Source: Butyrivibrio hungatei | Lineage (GTDB): Bacteria; Bacillota; Clostridia; Lachnospirales; Lachnospiraceae | DNA length: 64,000 nucleotides | Direction: 5' to 3' | Assembly: GCF_900101605.1 (NCBI RefSeq) | Contig: NZ_FMUR01000008.1 | Coordinates: 1-64,000, forward strand | Part shown: piece by piece, positions 18,474 through 27,091 of the stretch | Layout of the letters: each line of letters starts with the position of its first letter | Position numbering within the stretch: the first letter of the stretch is position 1 | Translations under genes and position numbers: made by a program | Notes under the pieces: generated by a model | Databases searched by the model: none | Seen by the model: the letters and a program-made list of their open reading frames with translations, nothing else | What the model was told of the DNA's origin: nothing

Positions 18474-19424
18474 CTATTTTCTGTTAACCACGTAAATTCC
18501 CAGGCTGACAAGCAAAAGAGCCGCAACATACCGCAAGTTAAGCTTATCCCATTCAGCCAGGAAAAAAGCTGACAACAGCGCACCAAATATTGGATTGGAA
18601 AATCCGTATATCGTAACCGACGATACAGGATTGTGTTTCAGCAAGATGCCCCATATTGAATAAGCAACCGACGAAATAAGCGCCATATATATGATAAGCA
18701 AGATTCCGGCCGGTCTTGTCAGATGAATCCTTCCGCCTGCAATAAAGCCCACAACCATCATGGCAAAGCCGCCTATAAGAAACTGGTATCCGCTAAGCGT
18801 CACAGGATTCTCTTTTACAGAATACTCCTTGATAAGCACCGATGAAACCGCATATGATACTGCCGCGATCAGGATAAAGCCCTCACCGTTAAGCGCAAAT
18901 CCGGCTTCTACGCCGCCGCTTGAAAGGCTTACGATAATAACACCCGCCGTTCCTAGAATACATCCCACCAGCTTATCGATTGATAAGTGTTCCTGCTTTC
19001 TTACAAGGCACGCCAGGAGAATAGCAAAGAATGTTGTCATTCCGTTGATTATCGACGACTTAACTCCCGATGCGTGCGCAAGTCCGATATAGAAGAAAAA
19101 ATACTGCAACATCGTCTGAAATAAACTGAGCGTGCATACCATTTTCCACGATGTCTTTTTGGGAAAAAGAAATTTTTTCTGCAGAAGGCTTCCGAAAATA
19201 ATCGTAAGAACTCCCGCGATCAGAAATCTTATTCCCGCAAACAGAATCTGCGAAACGCTGTCCTGCGCGCCTATTTCAAACATTTCATATCCCGCTTTTA
19301 TACTGGGAAATGCGCTTCCCCACAAAAGGCAGCAAAACACCGCCAAAAGGCAGACGACCAATTTATTTTGCAGTAGCGTTCCTCTGCTCCCCCCGGAACT
19401 TATCTGCTTTTCTTTTTCATTCAT
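18474..19424 (-). CDS. EamA/DMT-superfamily transporter
   Basis: 316 residues with ten predicted membrane helices in two EamA repeats (about 28-165 and 178-312). Typical blocks are CLLWGSAFPSIKAGYEMF in helix 1 and GILLKHNPVSSVTIYGFSNP late in repeat two. A positively charged C-terminus follows. The start is preceded by GAGAGGGAAG. Members export or import small metabolites such as amino acids. It ends 28 bases before the SMP-30 start and may be cotranscribed with it. Confidence 0.92.
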   Translation of the reverse strand: MNEKEKQISSGGSRGTLLQNKLVVCLLAVFCCLLWGSAFPSIKAGYEMFEIGAQDSVSQILFAGIRFLIAGVLTIIFGSLLQKKFLFPKKTSWKMVCTLSLFQTMLQYFFFYIGLAHASGVKSSIINGMTTFFAILLACLVRKQEHLSIDKLVGCILGTAGVIIVSLSSGGVEAGFALNGEGFILIAAVSYAVSSVLIKEYSVKENPVTLSGYQFLIGGFAMMVVGFIAGGRIHLTRPAGILLIIYMALISSVAYSIWGILLKHNPVSSVTIYGFSNPIFGALLSAFFLAEWDKLNLRYVAALLLVSLGIYVVNRK

Positions 19425-19476
19425 AATTCTTCCCTCTCATAAACGTTATATTTATTATTTGTGACATATCGCTATA

Positions 19477-19968
19477 TCACAGTCTTTTTTCATAGCACAA
19501 AAAATCCTGATCGTACAAGTAACACTCACCCACTTCATCAAATCCAAATACCGCATACGAGCGGATTGCCTTGGTATTGTACTTGCCAACCAGAATATGA
19601 ATGCCGTTACATCCGCGTCTCTTAAGCTCTTCCATGCCATGCTTAAGCATTATCCGCGCAAGTCCCTTATTCTGCTCCGTCGGAAGAACCGCAAGTCTTG
19701 CAAGCTCTCCCTCAGGCTCAAGATTCTTATTCCAACACGGAAGTCTGTCAACTTCATCATCCTCTTCTACTGAAATTGCTGCTTTTATTATTCCGTCTTC
19801 TTTTAATACGAGAAGGCCGTCACGTGCAAAATCCGCATCAATTGTCTCATTTGACGGATAATGCTCATCCCACGGACAAAACTCCCTCCCAATCTGCGCT
19901 TTGTACAGCGCCAGTATTTCCTCACGGTCTTGCTCCGTGGCTGTTACGATATTATATTCTTTTTTCAT
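19477..19968 (-). CDS. GNAT-family N-acetyltransferase
   Basis: 163 residues covering one GNAT fold. The acetyl-CoA binding motif A is recognisable as ARLAVLPTEQNKGLARIMLK (about 90-109), followed by RRGCNGIHILVGKYNTKAIR and YAVFGFDEVGE. No close ribosome binding site is seen at the ATG, so expression may depend on coupling. It is one of about eight intact acetyltransferases in this window. The substrate is unknown. Confidence 0.9.
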   Translation of the reverse strand: MKKEYNIVTATEQDREEILALYKAQIGREFCPWDEHYPSNETIDADFARDGLLVLKEDGIIKAAISVEEDDEVDRLPCWNKNLEPEGELARLAVLPTEQNKGLARIMLKHGMEELKRRGCNGIHILVGKYNTKAIRSYAVFGFDEVGECYLYDQDFLCYEKRL

Positions 19969-20020
19969 GTCTAGTCTGAAGTCCTTTTCTTGTCGTAATT
20001 TATGCTGTTTTCATCTTTTC

Positions 20021-20070
20021 GCGAAATCCGCAGCCAGTGCGGATTTCTGTCATTTCATTCAAGATGTCAT
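20021..20070. repeat. Dispersed hairpin repeat, copy 1
   Basis: GAAATCCGCA (20023-20032) and TGCGGATTTC (20038-20047) form a perfect 10-bp stem with loop GCCAG, followed by CTGTCATTTCATTCAAGATGTCATAC. Almost the same 50 bp occurs at 40412-40462. Both copies lie at the 3' end of a minus-strand gene. Confidence 0.85.
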
Positions 20071-20083
20071 ACCTTTTTTCGCG

Positions 20084-20851
20084 TCAGGCATTCAACCTGT
20101 CCACCACTTCCGTGGGCTTAACCGTCACCTCAACCCACGAAGGCGTAAATCCGCTTCTTATCGCATTTTTTGCCGATCTGATATTCGACCAAGCACAGCA
20201 ATAGAAAGGAACCTTGCCGCGTTTTAAAATTTCTTTTGCCAAGTTATTCGTAAGAGCCGACGCTATTCCATTCCGCCTATACTCAGGAAGAACGTCCACT
20301 CCTATCTGCCACATATCGTCGCAATCCGCTGAAGCTCCCGCAAATCCCACAAGCTTCTCTCCATCATACGCACCGATCCCAAGTGCATCGAGTTCCTTGC
20401 GCGCACTGCAAAGCGCATTGCTCCACTGCGGAAGATACAATTCCTTGAAATCTTCCGGCCCCAGAATCTTCGTAGCGTATGGACACTCAAGCTCCGGCAT
20501 CTTATCAAGATCAGGCAAAAAGTATTCAGCCATAAAGCACACTTTATGCCCAAGCTTTTCAAGCCTTTCACTTAGCCAATTCAAATTCGGCGTCTCAAAG
20601 CAGTGATCAAACTCGAACTTTGCGACGTACTCTTTTACAATATCCGCCACTTCATCCGATGTGGCCGCAACAACATTATTCCCATACGTTACAAAATTGC
20701 ATGTAATCGGTTCCTTGTAATACTTGCGCGCCTTTTCACCAAGTTTGAAAGGAACAACAACATTTTTATCCGATAAAAAATCCTCCGCACTGCAGCCGTT
20801 ATCTTCCGCCGACTGCCGCAACGCTATTTCAAGTATTTGTTTATTAGTCAT
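20084..20851 (-). CDS. GNAT-family N-acetyltransferase
   Basis: 255 residues. The C-terminal half holds the GNAT core, with IGVDVLPEYRRNGIASALTN (about 189-208) as motif A and a final RSAKNAIRSGFTPSWVEV block. The N-terminal half is an additional domain seen in some larger clostridial GNAT proteins. The ATG overlaps the stop of the preceding phzF-like gene (ATGA), so the two are translationally coupled. Substrate unknown. Confidence 0.88.
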   Translation of the reverse strand: MTNKQILEIALRQSAEDNGCSAEDFLSDKNVVVPFKLGEKARKYYKEPITCNFVTYGNNVVAATSDEVADIVKEYVAKFEFDHCFETPNLNWLSERLEKLGHKVCFMAEYFLPDLDKMPELECPYATKILGPEDFKELYLPQWSNALCSARKELDALGIGAYDGEKLVGFAGASADCDDMWQIGVDVLPEYRRNGIASALTNNLAKEILKRGKVPFYCCAWSNIRSAKNAIRSGFTPSWVEVTVKPTEVVDRLNA

Positions 20852-21639
20852 TTTGTTTTCCCCTCTATCACAAATAAGTCACCCACAGAATACAGCACCG
20901 CTTTGCCTGAAATCACAACTCTATCGCCTTGCAATCTGCATTCCAACTCGCCTCCGCGTTCAGATGCCTGATATGCGTGGATTTCTTTTTTCCCAAGCTG
21001 CTCTGCCCAATACGGTGCAATCATGCAGTGAACCGAACCGGTAACGGGATCTTCATTTATCTTATCTTTCGGGGTAAAAAATCTTGAAACACAGTCATAA
21101 TCTTTTCCAGGAGCCGTAACACCTACGCCGAGTCCATCAAGTAGCATCATTTCGCCAAAATCGGGAGACATCTCGCGAATTGTCTTTTCATCTTCATAAA
21201 CAAGCAGAAGATCACGATCAATAAATGCTCTGACAGGCGTATGCCCCGTTGCCTTGATCATCTGTTCAGTGACAGGTGTTTCATTAAGCCGATATGCCGG
21301 AAAGTCCATGGCAATCTCATCCTGCTGCCTATGAATGAACAGATCACCACTCATGGTATGAAAGGTAATGTCATCCGCGTCCTTCTCATAATAATTAAAA
21401 AGAACAAACGACGTTGCCAACGTTGCATGTCCGCACAGATTAATTTCTCCGCCCGGTGTAAACCAGCGAAGGTCATATCCGTCCTTGCCTTTCACGGTAA
21501 ATGCCGTCTCCGAAAAATTATTCTCCCTTGTGATATTCATCATAAGCTCTTCAGGCAACCACTTATCCAAAACGCAAACCGCCGCCTGATTTCCGTGAAA
21601 AAGCTTGTCTGTAAATGCATCTACAATATACTGTCTCAT
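20848..21639 (-). CDS. PhzF-family isomerase/epimerase-like protein
   Basis: 263 residues. The N-terminus YIVDAFTDKLFHGNQAAVCV and the catalytic-Glu motif FSETAF are diagnostic for the PhzF/diaminopimelate epimerase-like fold. RWFTPGGEINLCGHATLATS follows, and the second half repeats the fold with EDPVTGSVHC. PhzF acts on an isochorismate-derived intermediate in phenazine synthesis, but most homologues are of unknown substrate and no phenazine genes are present. It is coupled to a GNAT gene by an ATGA overlap. Confidence 0.92.
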   Translation of the reverse strand: MRQYIVDAFTDKLFHGNQAAVCVLDKWLPEELMMNITRENNFSETAFTVKGKDGYDLRWFTPGGEINLCGHATLATSFVLFNYYEKDADDITFHTMSGDLFIHRQQDEIAMDFPAYRLNETPVTEQMIKATGHTPVRAFIDRDLLLVYEDEKTIREMSPDFGEMMLLDGLGVGVTAPGKDYDCVSRFFTPKDKINEDPVTGSVHCMIAPYWAEQLGKKEIHAYQASERGGELECRLQGDRVVISGKAVLYSVGDLFVIEGKTK

Positions 21640-21677
21640 TTTCCTGCCTTTGTCCTTGTTTTTTTATTTTTGCTTAT

Positions 21678-21734
21678 ATCTGTTATCTCTGTTTTTATCT
21701 GTTATCTTTGTTTTTATCTGTTATCTCTGTTTTT
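21678..21734. repeat. Three copies of a 19-bp tandem repeat
   Basis: The unit ATCTGTTATCTCTGTTTTT occurs three times in tandem with a single-base variation in the middle copy. It is pyrimidine-rich on the plus strand and lies between the phzF-like start and a small charged ORF. Confidence 0.75.
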
Positions 21735-21740
21735 TACTTT

Positions 21741-21938
21741 TTATCTTTTACTTTTGTCTTTATCTTTTGCCATAAGAGACTCAAGTGCCTTTGCCAGTTG
21801 CTCCGCAGGCACCGCCGATATCTTCTCCGAATACTTATTCTGCTTGAGCTCGATTTCTTTCAGATTCTTGGACTTGATTTCTTTCAGATTCTTGAATTCG
21901 CTTTCTCTAAGCTTCTTTTCCCGATTCTCTTTATCCAT
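21741..21938 (-). CDS. Small highly charged putative protein
   Basis: 65 residues from ATG 21938; a GTG at 21947 is also possible. AAAAAGGG lies 7-8 bases upstream. The protein is almost entirely Lys, Glu, Ser and Asn, with an internal duplication of FKNLKEIKSKNLKEIELKQ type, and would form a helix or coiled coil. It lies between a 19-bp tandem repeat and the 84-bp palindromic array. Its upstream region is the array itself. It could be real, or an ORF created by expanding short repeats. Confidence 0.4.
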   Translation of the reverse strand: MDKENREKKLRESEFKNLKEIKSKNLKEIELKQNKYSEKISAVPAEQLAKALESLMAKDKDKSKR

Positions 21939-21964
21939 GCTTATCACCCTTTTTCCGAGGTTGT

Positions 21965-22418
21965 TGACTAAATCTGCTCTTTTTCCTTCTCTTAGTCACT
22001 CATCACAAAAATCCGCTTCTCTTTTCCAGCCAAATTTCCACACGGCGTTGACTAAATCCGCTATTTTTTCTCCTCTTAGTCACTCAACTCTGAAATCCAC
22101 TTATTTTTTTCAGCCAAATTTCCACGCGGCGTTGACTAAATCCGCTATTTTTCTTTCTCTTAGTCACTCATCGCAAAAATCCGCTTCTCTTCTTCACTCA
22201 AATTCCCGCACGGCGTTGACTAAATCCGCTATTTTTCTTCCTCTTAGTCACTCATCGCAAAAATCCGCTTCTCTTTTTCAGCCAAATTTCCACGCGGCGT
22301 TGACTAATTCCGCTATTTTTACTTCTCTTAGTCACTCATCACAAAAATCCGCTTCTCTTTTTCAACCAAATTCACCCGCGGTGTTGACTAAATCCGCTAT
22401 TTTTCTTCCTCTTAGTCA
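21965..22418. repeat. Palindromic tandem repeat array 4 (six units, exact 84-bp step)
   Basis: Palindromic cores start at 21965, 22049, 22133, 22217, 22301 and 22385, an exact 84-bp period. Each core is 34 bp, TGACTAA...TTAGTCA, and could form a 7-bp stem. A 50-bp linker follows, rich in AAATCCGCTTCTC and ending in GCGGCGT. The period equals 28 codons, which creates a spurious long plus-strand ORF. The array fills most of the 500-bp gap before crcB. Confidence 0.92.
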
Positions 22419-22454
22419 CTCAACTCTGAAATCTTACTCACCATCACCACGCAA

Positions 22455-22823
22455 TCATCCTCTAACAAGCGTCGCAAGCTTCTTGCCGCAGATCACACCG
22501 AAGATGCAGCACGCAAGACTGAGCGCCACGTATACTCCGCCTGCACCATATTGCTTTTTCTCAAAAAGATTGACCGCCTCAAGCGAGAATGTAGAAAACG
22601 TCGTAAAGCCGCCGCATACTCCCGTTTTCCAGAAAAGAACCGTATTTCCCGATATTCCCTCACGATTATCGGCCAGGCCCACGATAAATCCGATCAAAAC
22701 AGCGCCTAATATATTCGTAACAAGCGTCAATACCGGAAAGCCCGTCTTAACAGGAATAAGGCTTATCGCATACCTAAGCACCGCTCCCAAAGCTCCTCCA
22801 AGAGCCACAAACAAAAAATTCAT
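22455..22823 (-). CDS. crcB: CrcB-family fluoride efflux protein
   Basis: 122 residues from ATG 22823, chosen because AGAGG lies seven bases upstream and the N-terminus MNFLFVALGGALGAVLRY is the normal family start. The upstream in-frame extension is not supported. Four membrane helices and the conserved GFTTFSTFS motif identify the Fluc/CrcB fluoride channel. Firmicutes often carry two crcB genes forming a heterodimer; only one is seen here, so it would have to be homodimeric or partnered elsewhere. I see no fluoride riboswitch consensus upstream. Confidence 0.95.
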   Translation of the reverse strand: MNFLFVALGGALGAVLRYAISLIPVKTGFPVLTLVTNILGAVLIGFIVGLADNREGISGNTVLFWKTGVCGGFTTFSTFSLEAVNLFEKKQYGAGGVYVALSLACCIFGVICGKKLATLVRG

Positions 22824-22927
22824 ACACACCTCTTTTTTCTCAAAAAATATATCAAGAAAATCGCCCGACATCGTCAATTGAATGTACCGCAACATAACAC
22901 TCTTCACCACGCAAAATACATATTTAA

Positions 22928-23386
22928 TCAAAAATGACATTCTACGCACTCAGCTCCTGCTGCCTTCATCTCCTGAAGCTCCTTCTCATAGAACCTGCTT
23001 TGTCTGGCACCTATTGCATCAAGGTACAATTTTACGCCAAACCCCTGCTCTATTGCAGTCATCACCGTCCGAAACACACAGCATCTGCCATCAACACCGA
23101 CGACATCAATAGTATCAACATCCATCTCTTTCAATTTCTGTACAAATTCCTTGTTTGTAAATGCATCAGGAAACCTTTTATCAAACACAAGCCCCGACTC
23201 AACATTAAGTCCGCACGCCAGTTCATAACCGCTCGCATTCCCCGGAAAACCGATATTCCTTATGTACACAATCGGAAGATTCAGCTTTTTTGCCTCATCA
23301 ATCCTTGCATTAACCGCATCCAAAAGCCCTTCCCGATAAAAGCCTATATACTTTTCCTGAACATCAATCACAAGAAGAATTTCCAT
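22928..23386 (-). CDS. Isochorismatase-like cysteine hydrolase
   Basis: 152 residues from ATG 23386. The N-terminus ILLVIDVQEKYIG places the catalytic Asp in the family DxQ motif. VVGVDGRCCVFRTVMTA carries the catalytic Cys. The family hydrolyses amides or related bonds (nicotinamidase, isochorismatase, others). The ribosome binding site is weak (GGGAT). It follows the interrupted epimerase gene closely and may be cotranscribed. Substrate unknown. Confidence 0.9.
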   Translation of the reverse strand: MEILLVIDVQEKYIGFYREGLLDAVNARIDEAKKLNLPIVYIRNIGFPGNASGYELACGLNVESGLVFDKRFPDAFTNKEFVQKLKEMDVDTIDVVGVDGRCCVFRTVMTAIEQGFGVKLYLDAIGARQSRFYEKELQEMKAAGAECVECHF

Positions 23387-23401
23387 ACACAAATCCCACG
23401 C

Positions 23402-24319
23402 TCACTTTGCCTTGCCAATCTCGTAATCCATCAACCTATAAATCCAGTCACTAAGCTCAGAGAACTCAAATCCCAGCGCCCGCGCTTTCTGCGTATCAAG
23501 GCTCATGTCATTTTCAAGCCCGTTGTAAGGAGCCTCATCGCCATATTCACTGTAAACCGCGGTTTTTCCGGTTTTCTTTTCAATATAACCGATAAGCTCA
23601 GAAATCTTGATAGTCCCCTTCGAGCAGCCATTTATCGGCCCGCATACATCGGCACCTGCAAGAAACGCGATAAACTCGCCCGCTTCTTTTTCATGGATAA
23701 AAGAGATCCCATAATCAAGGTCATCCACAAACATCGGCGAATCATTCATGATATGCTCCACATAGAACCGAAGCCTCTCGGTATAGTCATTCTCGCCAAG
23801 CACAATGGGATACCTGACAAACACGCACTTCCCAGCGTCCATGAACTCATAAGCCGCCCTTTCCGCCTGCCGTTAGGACTCGTCATAATCCTCCGTTCTG
23901 TCCGTCCACACCAGCGGATACTTTGCGGCATCAAACTCATTTTCTCCAATAAACAGCGCATCTTTCTTATAAACCGAGCACGACGACATCTGAATATACC
24001 TATCACACTTGATATTGGGCAAAAGAGCTCTCACATCATTTGAACTGTACGCAACTTTGTCGATCACAACGTCGAAATGTGCATCAGTAGCTTTTCCACA
24101 GCAACCTGGACTTGTCATTTCAGTAAATCTATTGCTTTCAAATGCTTTTTTCACACTATCAGCATCCGTTCTATCCATAACAACCTGCTTAACGCTCCCG
24201 CCAAAACCAAGAGCATTATTCCCGCGCGTCGCGACCGTCACGTCATGTCCCGCATCTATAAGCGCATTCACCATCGGAATACCAAAAAATCTCGTCCCAC
24301 CAACAACTAAAATCTTCAT
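23402..24319 (-). pseudogene. NAD(P)-dependent epimerase/dehydratase family protein, split by an in-frame stop
   Basis: The frame 24319 to 23402 (306 codons) encodes one short-chain dehydrogenase-like protein. The Rossmann motif GGTRFFGIPM is at the N-terminus, and the later part has FVRYPIVLGEND. Codon 149 (23873-23875) is TAA, between DYDES and RQAERAAYEF. The expected residue there is the Lys of a YDxSKRxAE-like stretch, so one A-to-T change in AAA would explain it. Both halves remain intact and in frame. The gene is therefore a recent pseudogene, a sequencing error, or a readthrough case. A restart at Met (23842) could make only the C-terminal half. Confidence 0.9.
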
Positions 24320-24325
24320 AATCCG

Positions 24326-25690
24326 TCACACTCCCGCCGGCCAGCCTTCTTTTTTCCTCATACCGAAATATATCACGTACGAAACGATGACCGTAAAAAG
24401 ATCCGCAACTGCCTGCGTCCACACGATTCCCGTCATTCCAAACCAGTGATTAAACAGAATCAGAATAGGGATATTAAAGACAATCTGCCTTATCACCGCA
24501 AGCCAGAACGATTCCTTGCCGCGCCCGATTGCCTGTGCAAAATGAACCATCGAAAAGCAAAGGAACATCAGCGGCGTTGCAAAGCACCTCGCACGAAGGA
24601 ACTGCGTTCCAAAGCGCACCGTGTCGGGATCTCCGATAAATGCCCTCATGATAAAAGGCGCAAATGCATAATACAAGATCACACTCACAACTCCTATCGC
24701 AAGCCCCACTACTCTGCCAAATCTGAAGATCCCATCCATTCTTTTCCTGTCACCCGAAGAATAACTGTACGCGATAAGCGGCACCATTCCCATGCAAATT
24801 CCGATTCCGATATTAAGCGGCAGACGCTCGGCTTTCAGCACGATACCGATGGCAGCCAGCTCAACATCGCCATATGACGCTGCCAGGCGATTTATAACGA
24901 TCGTACACAGGTCAAAAAGAAGCACTCCCACAGCCGCAGGAATTCCCACTCCAAATATTGAGTAAAAAGACTCTCTCGAAGGATATTCGCCGTTTGTCCT
25001 AAATCTGAGAATAGTTTCTTTTCCCGCCTTATGGTAAGTAACGATAAAATACATCGAAACCACAATATTACTTAGCATAGTTGCAAGCGCGGCACCCATA
25101 ACCTGCTTTCCGTCAGGCAAAATCACAAACATAAAAATAGGATCAAGCACAGTATTAAGCACGCCGCCCATACTAAGCCCAAACGATGCCTTTGCCGAAA
25201 GTCCTATGCTTCTTAGCATTGATGAAACCGTGCTGCTGAAAATAAACGGTACTCCACCGATAACAACCACAAAAAGCATGTACTGTCTGGAAAACTCAAG
25301 CACATTTTCGCTCGCCCCAAGAAAAACAAGTATCTTTGTCATCCCTATCAAACTAAGTAACGAGAAAAGACATCCGACTCCCAGCGCCATCCATATACAG
25401 GCCGCTGACACTTTCGATGCTTCTTCATCATTTCCCGCACCGATAAGGCGCGCAATAAGCGTACCTCCGCCGACTCCAAAGATATTTGATATCACAATTG
25501 TCAGCATATAAATCGGCATCACCAGAGAACAAGCCGCCACCATGTACGGATTATTTGTCCTTCCGACAAACCACGTATCCGCAAGATTATATATCAGCGC
25601 AATCAGCTGACTCGCAATCGCCGGAAGCGCCATCACTCCCAGCGCATGCGGTATATTATCTTTTTCAAAAAGAAATTTCTTATCTTCCAT
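24326..25690 (-). CDS. MATE-family efflux transporter
   Basis: 454 residues with twelve predicted membrane helices, the standard MATE size. The start ALGVMALPAIASQLIALIYN and NLADTWFVGR are typical of clostridial MATE proteins, as is FGVGGGTLIARLIGAG. Such pumps exchange cations for drugs or metabolites. RBS AGAGGAA precedes the ATG. It starts 13 bases from the end of a GNAT gene and is probably in the same transcript. The exported compound is unknown. Confidence 0.94.
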   Translation of the reverse strand: MEDKKFLFEKDNIPHALGVMALPAIASQLIALIYNLADTWFVGRTNNPYMVAACSLVMPIYMLTIVISNIFGVGGGTLIARLIGAGNDEEASKVSAACIWMALGVGCLFSLLSLIGMTKILVFLGASENVLEFSRQYMLFVVVIGGVPFIFSSTVSSMLRSIGLSAKASFGLSMGGVLNTVLDPIFMFVILPDGKQVMGAALATMLSNIVVSMYFIVTYHKAGKETILRFRTNGEYPSRESFYSIFGVGIPAAVGVLLFDLCTIVINRLAASYGDVELAAIGIVLKAERLPLNIGIGICMGMVPLIAYSYSSGDRKRMDGIFRFGRVVGLAIGVVSVILYYAFAPFIMRAFIGDPDTVRFGTQFLRARCFATPLMFLCFSMVHFAQAIGRGKESFWLAVIRQIVFNIPILILFNHWFGMTGIVWTQAVADLFTVIVSYVIYFGMRKKEGWPAGV

Positions 25691-25702
25691 GGGTTCCTCT
25701 TT

Positions 25703-26167
25703 TCACAGATCTTTTGCCATGCACACTGCACCGTTCAAATTATCGTATGGCGGATATTTCTCGATTTTACTGTAGCCAAGCTTTTCATAGAGTCCAACAG
25801 CATCAGCCATTATCGCTCTTGTTTGAAGAATGGCTCTTTTATATCCATTCACGCGAGCTTTATCTTCAATCTGCTTCATTATATCCTTTGCAAGATGTTT
25901 GCCCCTATGCTCAGGTTCTACCCACACGCGCTTAATCTCAGCGTCATCTTCCGAATATGGCTTAAATCCCGCACATGCAACAGCAACATCCCCATGATAT
26001 GCGATAAGCACATTGGGTATTCCGTCAGAATGGTTATATGGCACAAAAGCTCTTCTTTTCTCTATTCCGCCAACAATCTTGCTGTAATACTCCTCTGTCT
26101 TTTTATAAAACTCCTGAAAATCCTTATTACTTCCATCTGTCCATTTATAAACTATGTTGTCTGACAT
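25703..26167 (-). CDS. GNAT-family N-acetyltransferase
   Basis: 154 residues. Motif A reads KRVWVEPEHRGKHLAKDIMK, then LQTRAIMADAVGLYEKLGY, the usual GNAT helix-strand end. RBS GAGGGAG lies just upstream. It is first of the GNAT-MATE pair. Substrate unknown. Confidence 0.9.
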   Translation of the reverse strand: MSDNIVYKWTDGSNKDFQEFYKKTEEYYSKIVGGIEKRRAFVPYNHSDGIPNVLIAYHGDVAVACAGFKPYSEDDAEIKRVWVEPEHRGKHLAKDIMKQIEDKARVNGYKRAILQTRAIMADAVGLYEKLGYSKIEKYPPYDNLNGAVCMAKDL

Positions 26168-26205
26168 AAAGGCTCCCTCTTAAGCACTATTCATGTGCTT
26201 TCCCA

Positions 26206-27066
26206 TCAGGCATGCGTTATCGCCTGAAACATAAACTCATCATCATTTGTATCGTCGAAGAACTTACCTCTCACAAAAAGATGCGTATCTTCCTCGACAA
26301 CCACGCTTTTATCATAACCTGTTGAATCCTTCGGTGTAAATGCGAGAATTACTTTCTTAATCTCTTTTCCAAAGGCAGCTATCACGCGGTCTATCGCGCC
26401 ACTGCCTATAACGGCATGAAGAATCAAAGTATCGTCCTCAATCTCTGCAATCGCATAACTGTCACAATCCTCGATATAAAAAGTATTTTCCCTCATGAAC
26501 TGAGCCAGGTAAAACATGTACAGCCCAGCGTTGGAAACCATATACACCTTGGCATTTTGCTCGGTTTGATTAAGAATCTGCACCATATTGTCCCAATCGC
26601 TCTTTTCTGCCATTGGTACAAGCTGTGCAGTCTGCTCTGTATCAATCTTCACAGCTTTACTAAACTGATACTCCCTACTCTTACGAAAGCCAAACTTGGG
26701 ATAGAAATCAACGACAGAATCGTTTGCAAAAAGATATATTCCATCAACTTTGTTTTCGTAGTCTTCAACAATCTTCTCCATCAGCATCCTTGCGTATCCC
26801 CTCCCCCTGTAATCAGGATCGGTCATTACCGTTCCAATCTGGATAAGCTTAACAATTCTGCCGTCATAATTCATATTGCAAGCATTCACCGAAACATTCG
26901 AAACAACTTTTCCATCGATAACGATCGAATACGGAATGTAATTATCTTTCCAAAAGCCGTTTCGGTACCAGTCTTCAAAATTCAGCCCGCCAAACACCTT
27001 GCCTGCAAGCTCATTGAAGGAATTTCTGAGAGATTCGTTATCTCTGTAATTCTTTTCGATTGTCAT
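26206..27066 (-). CDS. GNAT-family N-acetyltransferase with C-terminal extension
   Basis: 286 residues. The GNAT core is in the first half, with IQIGTVMTDPDYRGRGYARM (about 92-111) as motif A and DGIYLFANDSVVDFYPKFGF. The second half (about 150-286) is a distinct domain, as in the Eis-like and other two-domain acetyltransferases. RBS AAGGAAGGG is present. It belongs to a run of three consecutive acetyltransferase genes. Substrate unknown. Confidence 0.9.
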   Translation of the reverse strand: MTIEKNYRDNESLRNSFNELAGKVFGGLNFEDWYRNGFWKDNYIPYSIVIDGKVVSNVSVNACNMNYDGRIVKLIQIGTVMTDPDYRGRGYARMLMEKIVEDYENKVDGIYLFANDSVVDFYPKFGFRKSREYQFSKAVKIDTEQTAQLVPMAEKSDWDNMVQILNQTEQNAKVYMVSNAGLYMFYLAQFMRENTFYIEDCDSYAIAEIEDDTLILHAVIGSGAIDRVIAAFGKEIKKVILAFTPKDSTGYDKSVVVEEDTHLFVRGKFFDDTNDDEFMFQAITHA

Positions 27067-27091
27067 ATTACAAACCCTTCCTTATAACTTG

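Noticed and set aside
21965..22418. Integron attC sites
   Set aside because: The cores lack the RYYYAAC/GTTRRRY pair, lie in strict tandem without cassettes, and no integrase is nearby.
21241..22881. 546-codon plus-strand ORF with 28-residue repeats
   Set aside because: It runs antisense through phzF-like and crcB genes and through array 4, whose 84-bp period equals 28 codons. An artefact of the repeat.
22824..22949. Fluoride riboswitch before crcB
   Set aside because: The conserved crcB-motif bases are not found in this short upstream stretch.
22824..22949. N-terminal extension of CrcB to a start at 22949
   Set aside because: The ribosome binding site and the family N-terminus both point to the ATG at 22823.
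22934..24043. 369-codon plus-strand ORF opposite the isochorismatase and epimerase genes
   Set aside because: It is the antisense shadow of two clearly recognisable minus-strand genes and has no protein similarity that I can see.
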